Shown here: piece by piece, positions 58,788 through 64,000 of the stretch | How the letters are laid out: each line of letters starts with the position of its first letter | Numbering within the stretch: the stretch's first letter is position 1 | Origin: Phytophthora quininea | Taxonomy: Eukaryota > Oomycota > Peronosporomycetes > Peronosporales > Peronosporaceae | NCBI GenBank assembly: GCA_011947345.1 | Contig: JAAVTG010000564.1 | Span: forward strand, 1-64,000 | DNA length: 64,000 bases | Reading direction: 5' to 3' | Translations under genes and position numbers: made by a program | The notes under the pieces: generated by a model | Database searches by the model: none | What the model saw: the letters and a program-made list of their open reading frames with translations, nothing else | What the model was told of the DNA's origin: nothing

Positions 58788-59249
58788 CTATGGAAGAGTG
58801 GCCAAAGCCGTCTTAGCCTTCTTCATCACCTTGGCGTAGCGCTTGGAGTACAGAATCCAGAGCTGGTAACCTCCGTCTTCTTTCAGTTGTTTCTTACTCA
58901 TGGTCGCCCTTTTCGCGGCGATCCCCAACTCATCAGCTATTTGGTCAGGCGTCCACTTGTTCGTGTCGATTTTCCGGACCATTTCGTTCGCCTTGATCTG
59001 CTCTGTCACCTTCGTGGCTGCGGCGGCCTTGAGTTCGTCGTCCAGCTGTTTCCAGCCCGCCAGCATGTCGTCAGTGGTTTTGCCCCACAGATTGAAATTG
59101 ATGCGCTCTTCCTCATCGGCTCTCAAGTGGCGAACTTCCATCGGTTGCTCGGAACTCATCTTGGACAGAGTGGTGTCAGTGGCGCTAAAGGCGACATCCC
59201 AACTCGCTACGAGAGCGGCAGCAGTGATGAAGACGGTGCCGAAGCGCAT
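58788..59249 (-). CDS. RxLR-EER effector candidate
   Basis: 153 residues, intact, from the ATG at 59249. The signal peptide MRFGTVFITAAALVASWDVA is followed by RHLRADEEER (~residue 45), a textbook RxLR plus EER with only three residues between them. The helical C terminus (DTNKWTPDQIADELGIAAK, GYQLWILYSKRYAK) is clearly paralogous to the two genes in the inverted arms, with a longer Lys/Ala-rich end. The minus frame is open further upstream to 59462, but the signal peptide decides the start. Remnants of the same family lie at 58261 and 60340. Confidence 0.85.
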   Translation of the reverse strand: MRFGTVFITAAALVASWDVAFSATDTTLSKMSSEQPMEVRHLRADEEERINFNLWGKTTDDMLAGWKQLDDELKAAAATKVTEQIKANEMVRKIDTNKWTPDQIADELGIAAKRATMSKKQLKEDGGYQLWILYSKRYAKVMKKAKTALATLP

Positions 59250-59824
59250 TGGCAACTTTGACGGTTGGGCTTGAGGGGTCCAGGGAAATTGGGAACTGGT
59301 TGTAGAAGACGCGAAATACTTTGTTGTCGGGCTTGCCACTAAGCAGTAGGAGCCCGAGCATTGACAGCAGCACGAGCGATGTCGATATGTACAGAGCCGC
59401 TTACGTTCCTCATGATACGGTTCAGGTACCTTGCCTTCACTACACAGTGAACCAAATACCATCAGTTTGGTGAGGAATAACGGGAATTTGTCAGCTTGCA
59501 GTTGTTCTGGCTCGTGATAGATTAGTCAGTCGATTACGTTGGAATCACAGCAAAAATTTGCTGAACGATTTGATTCCCAACTTGCTATTCGTCGGCATTT
59601 CCTGCGGACAGGAAAACCCTTATCCCAGTATCGGAAGGAACACTCAGCAATGATGATCCGATGCGGTATCTGGTGCTTACGCTCGAATGGCAAGCACCAT
59701 CCTCGAAGTAAACAGTCTTTAGGTAGGAATGAATCAGTTGACAGTGAACAGCTACAATACTTTCAAATGGTTATTTTCATGGCCGGGATCAGCGTCATAG
59801 GAGTAGCGTTAGTTTCTTATTCGC

Positions 59825-60191
59825 TAGGTAATGTACAACGAGCACACCACAATTAAAGCACGTTCTCCTCGTGATAATCGCTCGTTGCGGTACGGACAAA
59901 AGATCCACGTAAAGTAGTTTTCGTGCCGCCACCACGTGTAGAACGGTTCAAACAGCCGGCGGAATTTCTTCCAGCAACAGGGGCCACAAAGTCTGGTCTT
60001 GGGGACTTTGCGATCCCATGGCATCGGTTGCCAATAGTCCACTTCGTTTTCAGGAATGTTGAGCTCACGGGAGTAAATGCGCTCGATGTTTTTGTTGAAA
60101 CTTTCGCAGCGAACAATCATCTGAAACACTCGAAGGCCAAACAGTGTGATGACGAGGTAAGGTAGAAACAGCAGCAAGTAGCTGTCACCAA
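59825..60191 (-). pseudogene. Inverted fragment of membrane gene 3
   Basis: Near-identical reverse-complement copy of 55692-56061. It encodes, on the minus strand, membrane helix 2 and the following loop (LLLFLPYLVITLFGLRVFQM ... HENYFTWIFCPYRNERLS) and stops abruptly at both ends. I see only a few substitutions (for example Leu for Pro in RRLFEPFYTWW). It has no start or domain context of its own, so it is a recent duplicated fragment. Confidence 0.85.
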
Positions 60192-60339
60192 TTCATTTGA
60201 CAGCTAGGCAAGAAATCCACACTGGTTGCACTCCACATTTGTGGTACAGTAGTAAAATGGTAAAAGATGAGAGAAGTGAACTGTCCGAAATGCTTGACTC
60301 CCGGTAGATGAAGATGAGATGCTGACCCAGGCAAGAGTA

Positions 60340-60460
60340 ATTGAAGCTGTGCTCGCCTTTTTCATCTGCTCGGTGTAGTGCTCGGAGCAAAGACGCCATA
60401 GCTGGTAACCCCGTCTTTATGGAGCTATTCCTTGGTCATGGACGCCTTTTTAACTTGCAG
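60340..60460 (-). pseudogene. RxLR effector C-terminal remnant
   Basis: On the minus strand about 40 codons, with a stop and a frame change, resemble the C-terminal end of the RxLR gene at 58788-59249 (MTKE ... HKDG, then a YTEQMKKAST-like tail corresponding to its YAKVMKKAKT). No signal peptide or RxLR motif remains. Confidence 0.5.
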
Positions 60461-60741
60461 GCCAGTGGAGATGTCGACGTGTACTACTTGCCATGATGCA
60501 CTGTGTGGACAAACGAAGATTGTGCAAATCGCTGCGCAGCTTTTGAAGCGTGTATTGAGAGTGATGTACTCAATATGACCGGTGACGGATCCGTTTTATG
60601 ACTTCCGGGACCTCATGAATTGGAAACGTCTGAAGGTTTTCGCGTTCAACTTCGCAGCGCTGCAAGGTTAAAAATTACAGGGAAGACGCCTCACGCGAGG
60701 AAGCCATGGTGATTCGTGATCGCAGAAGGAAGCCGTGTTTA

Positions 60742-62050
60742 GGGTGCGTTCTGCAGTGCCAAATTCCAGCGGAATGGGGCCAATTCCGGCGGATTTTTCT
60801 TTCCAGCGGAACGGCCGATCCGCTGGCGCGTACTGCATACAATTCGAGCGGGAAAATGACCATATTCCAGCGGATTCAATCCTCCCGAATTCCGGCAGAT
60901 AGCGGATTGATCCAGCGGATTGAGTGCGAGTTGCCTTTTTAAACACATATTTTCCACCGCGAACTGTTGTTTCATGAACGAATGCTATTAGACAACAACC
61001 TCGCCATCTCTACCAGCTACGAATACGAGGTAGCTTCGCCACATGTCGGATGCTATTTTATCGCGAACCTGTTTCATCGATGCGTCGACCATCTCGTCAG
61101 TTCCAGTAGCTCTCGGCGGAGGTAGGGGCCAAGGAGAGAAACAAGTCCCACAGCGAGAGCACCGTGATCAAATGCTTCCTCGCCGTCAGTCTCCTCGTCT
61201 TCGTGATTGTCCTCCACGAAATATTTTCTGGTACGTCTGCTGCTGGAGAGTACGCATCTCACTTGGCGTCGCAAGATTCGCAATTACTGTCGCCTGTCAG
61301 CCCGAACGACGCCAACGTCGATGCCTTCAACGACGAGAACGTATCCGCCGACAATCCGAGTGACGATGATGAAGATGGTAGCTCTGGCGAAGCTAGCGAC
61401 AAGGAAGAAGAGACGGAAGAATCGGCGGGTAATGGATCTCGCTGCCGCAGCCCTGGTCGCCGAGCATCGCTCAGTCCGTCCCAGTAAGGCGACAACAACG
61501 ACGGTTATTCCAAGCGCCACAAGAGCACGGGGAGAAGATGACTGAGGCCATTTTGGAGCTTGCTGTTGCTCACAAGACACTTGCTGACACTAGTGCAGCT
61601 CGTCGAGAGGGTGATCGTATGTGCAAACTTTCGCGGTCTGACGTTGCGATCGAAGAGTTCAAGGACCAGCTAGCGAGCACGATTGAGGTGGCTGCACGTT
61701 TCCGGTTTATTCAAGTGCTGGCCACGAACCCGAACGCCGCAACGATGTACTGCGGCATGGACGACGAGTGTAGATTCTACTTTGTCCAGGAGTTTTTGGC
61801 GGGCAACACGGATTTCCAGTAGAAAACGCGGTAGTTCAGCAAGGCAGGTTGTCCCCTCTACAACTACATACACGTTTGCTTTTGATGCTCTCGGTCTTGA
61901 CTACATTTGGCGGTTCAAACTGGCGGATCGGTGAGCAGTGAAATCGTGCACTGCAAACAAAACAGCGGAACGGACAATCCGTCGGATGAATCAAATCCAG
62001 CGGAACGGACAGTCCGTCGGATCATTGCAGCGGAATGGCAGTACGCAGCC
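60742..62050. mobile_element. PIF/Harbinger-like DNA transposon, probably non-autonomous
   Basis: About 1309 bp flanked by TTA on both sides (60739-60741 and 62051-62053). The ends form imperfect inverted repeats, GGGTGCGTTCTGC and, reversed, GGCTGCGTACTGC (11 of 13 matching). Both subterminal regions carry repeated CAGCGGAA/CAGCGGAT units (at least four left, three right), typical transposase-binding arrays. A TTA duplication and GG-starting ends fit PIF/Harbinger. It encodes no DDE nuclease that I can see, only an accessory-like gene. Confidence 0.75.
61164..61822 (+). CDS. Transposon-encoded accessory-like protein, frame-broken
   Basis: Two open parts, 61164-61487 and 61538-61822. The first is acidic and Ser-rich (NPSDDDEDGSSGEASDKEEE). 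The second is helical (TEAILELAVAHKTLADTSAA, then RREGDRMCKLSRSD and FRFIQVLATNPNAA). Such acidic linker plus helical tail proteins resemble the Myb/SANT-type partners of Harbinger transposases, but the N-terminal Myb domain is not visible. The parts are joined only if single bases are missing around 61490-61540. Assignment by context. Confidence 0.4.
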
Positions 62051-62165
62051 TTATTCTTTCTCGATGACTTGCCTCGCATCGGAGGTGCAGACATAGCTGG
62101 TGGGTTGGAAGCACGGAAGAAGAAACTTCGAGCAATGGTAAATGTTTTTCGCTTCCTCGACCTTC

Positions 62166-62670
62166 CGCGCCAAACCGGTCTTCACAACTTGCGCCGTGAT
62201 TTGCGAGCGCCTTTCCCTGTGGAAGTGAGGGTGTAAGTAGTGCATCTTTTTTACGATGTGCGAGTTTTGGAAGTCTTCCAATGTTGGACTACCCGGAGTT
62301 TGTGCGGGAGTATAACCAAGGTCCACTGATGGGAAATTTGGTTGTCGCTGAAGTGTTGTAAATATGATCGACTGATCGACGCGATAGTGCACGAACAAAG
62401 ATGTCATTTGGAAACCTAACTAATTATCGTCACATCCGATAAGGCAAATACTGAATTGCGTTGGTGCAGCCTGGTTTGCGATTTCTGCAAGGTACTTCAA
62501 TACTACCGGTAGTATCCGGTACCGATCTGTCTAAGATATACAGATCCGATTACGATTTTGATAGTATTGCAATCAGCCATTCCGTACAATTATCTTGTTT
62601 GCTGTCCATGAGTCCTGGATCACTGTTCAATTCACTAGTTCCCTCCCAGTTAGATACAACCAGGAACACC
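62166..62670. other. Intergenic region upstream of an RxLR gene
   Basis: About 500 bp, AT-rich around 62340-62600. No gene recognised. Confidence 0.45.
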
Positions 62671-63176
62671 ATGCGTCTTCGCTCCATCGTCCTTGTTGTT
62701 GCAGCTGTCGCTATGGTTTGTGGTGGCTTCATTTCGGCTGCGAGTGCTACAACTTCCCCAGCCGTGAATTCAAGAAATGGAGTCTCCAGCCGCTTCCTGA
62801 GAGGCGAAGTTGCCGAGATTGACGACGACGATGACGCGGAGGAGAGAGCGTTGCCGAGCTTATCGATGCCAAGTTTCGACGACTTCATGAAAAACACGCC
62901 AATTACTGCCAAGGCCCTGAAAACTGCCAAGGGGAAGAAGTTGCCCGAGTGGATGGGCTACAACGTCAAAGAATGGTATGTGCGGGGCAAAGTCAACACA
63001 GTCATGAGGCAGATCGAAGAAAAGGTTGGAACCCACAAACGCTGGGCGATTACCTCAAGATCACTGAAAAGGCCGAGTTGATGAAATATGGCGATCTAAT
63101 GAAGGACGCCGACTACATGCTGTGGCGCCACTTCTTGAAATACTGGGCAAAACGCCACCCCAGCAAGGCCAACTAG
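62671..63176 (+). CDS. RxLR-EER effector candidate of a second family, one-base frame break
   Basis: Starts at the ATG at 62671 with signal peptide MRLRSIVLVVAAVAMVCGGF. RFLR lies at ~residue 50, followed by an acidic run and EER about a dozen residues later. The C-terminal part begins with PSFDDFMKNTPITAKAL. Near 63025 (AAAAGG context) one base is missing and the helical end (ITEKAELMKYGDLMKDADYM, then a FLKYWAKRHPSKAN-type C terminus) continues in another frame to the stop at 63176. About 168 residues in total. As given, translation ends at 63081. The second part keeps family-like sequence to its own stop, so a consensus error is likely. Not closely related to the RxLR genes at 24.5, 36.2 and 59 kb. 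Confidence 0.75.
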
Positions 63177-63735
63177 CGTAGTGCAATTTTGTGGGTAGCC
63201 CAACGTTGAGCGGAAAAAATCTTCTGCATACTGACAGTTGACGAAATTTACCCCTTCTTGCTTTGAATCGGTAGATTGATGCGACAGTGCGACCAATGCA
63301 GCAATACCATCATCGTGGAAGCAATTTACGCTAGATGCTGCGAAGGAAGAAACAGCAAAACCTGATGAGGAAATAGTCGACGCTCGATTCAACGCTTGCT
63401 TGATATTGTTTTGCCTCGCATGATATTTGGCATTTTTGGTTTCAAATATTTTGTCGCCGTTAGCTTGGACGCCCCTGTCAACATCAACTACAAATCCAAG
63501 ATGCCGTTGAAAGCGTCTCAAGACCGGCTTCCGATTAAAGATCGCCAATATGATGTGCTCGCCCCCCGATGATTAATTCATACAGCAATTTATTCGTGTG
63601 TGATCAACGTCCCAGGCGATTACCATCCGTCGGCCTATTGCCACAAAAACATTGTTATCCGATAGTTGTCGGCGCCAAGAGCTCACTTTTCAATTCGCCG
63701 TCGTCCTCCAAGAGTGTTTCCACCAAAGCAAAACC
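63177..63735. other. Intergenic region
   Basis: About 560 bp. A minus-strand frame of 150 codons (63096-63548) is antisense to the RxLR end and has no recognisable features; I treat it as chance. Otherwise nothing seen. Confidence 0.4.
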
Positions 63736-63990
63736 ATGCGTCTCCACTGTATCCTCATTGCTGCGGCCATCGTCATTGCTACCGGTAGCGACGGATTTGC
63801 CTCGGTCGCTAGAACCTTGGAATCCGTCAATGAGGAACGTGCCGGGGCACTCTCTGGACTCGGAAAAGCGTCTACAGTAACTTCGGAGTTGCAACGTCTT
63901 GACGAAGAATTCAAAGCTCTAAAACTCACCCTGCTGGATGAGCTCATTATATCGAACAAGATGATCCGGGCAATCAACACGGACAGGTGA
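63736..63990 (+). pseudogene. RxLR-like gene with degenerate motif and early stop
   Basis: Starts at the ATG at 63736 with a signal peptide (MRLHCILIAAAIVIATGSDG). RTLESVNEERAG aligns with RHLRSVKEERAG of the arm RxLR genes, so EER is kept but RxLR has become RTLE. The homology continues (SELQRLDEEFKALK, NKMIRAINTDR) to a TGA at 63988-63990, exactly where the paralogues have Trp (DTDKWTP), and the next codons again fit the family. The window ends 10 bp later, so any further sequence is unseen. A nonsense mutation in a decaying effector is the simplest reading. Confidence 0.65.
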
Positions 63991-64000
63991 AGCCCGGACG

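Larger units (their letters stand above)
60610..62165 (+). pseudogene. CRN remnant split by a DNA transposon
   Basis: 60610-60741 matches left-arm CRN sequence near 22590-22700 (both pass through a CGCAGAGG/CGCAGAAGG block). After the transposon at 60742-62050 the match resumes at 62051-62165 with 22725-22830, sharing ATCGGAGGTGC and TTTCGCTTCCTCG. With the element removed the two sides join colinearly with the left-arm locus (LFFLDDLPRIGG ... VNVFRFLD). The N-terminal LFLAK-type domain is not present here. Stops and frame changes show it is dead. Confidence 0.65.

Overview
The window reads as nuclear DNA of an oomycete, most probably Phytophthora. It has dense GC-rich genes with few short introns (59-72 bp), START plus FYVE-like proteins, several secreted RxLR-EER proteins, Crinkler (CRN) remnants with an LFLA-type motif, and a GH19 chitinase. 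This is inferred from gene content; no database was searched.

Layout. 0-6 kb: the end of a membrane-protein gene, then three START/FYVE-like paralogues. 6-16 kb: compact conserved genes: a possible proteasome-assembly chaperone, a protein with four RGS domains, a PX-RING protein, a DOT1-like methyltransferase and a kinesin-13. 16.1-25.1 kb and 35.8-42.8 kb are the two arms of one large inverted duplication. Each arm carries an RxLR gene, CRN sequence, a GH19 chitinase and two LRR-like paralogues called A and B here. The ~10.7 kb between the arms holds conserved genes: TPR/cyclic-nucleotide-binding protein, importin-5-like, mitochondrial enoyl reductase, UVSSA-like and PDCD5. A complete pogo-type transposon with perfect 26-bp inverted repeats lies at 43.3-45.1 kb. 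45.4-57.8 kb holds three tandem genes for a large multi-pass membrane protein I cannot assign to a family, with a coiled-coil gene between the second and third. 58-64 kb is a repeat-rich RxLR/CRN patch with intact, broken and fragmentary effector genes, an inverted fragment of the third membrane gene, and a PIF/Harbinger-like element inserted in a CRN remnant.

Reading frames. About 40 otherwise clean genes, including importin, kinesin and the enoyl reductase, break frame, nearly always by exactly one missing base in or beside a short homopolymer or base doublet. The most economical explanation is consensus deletions in the assembly, so I annotate conserved genes across these points as single genes and give the break positions. 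Lesions specific to one arm of the inverted duplication are kept as possible real decay.

Functional grouping. The spacer and 6-16 kb blocks are housekeeping or signalling genes in tight divergent or convergent pairs. The arms and the 58-64 kb patch are the fast-evolving host-interaction part, where duplication, inversion and DNA transposons shape effector copies. No rRNA, tRNA, CRISPR array or prokaryotic operon was recognised.
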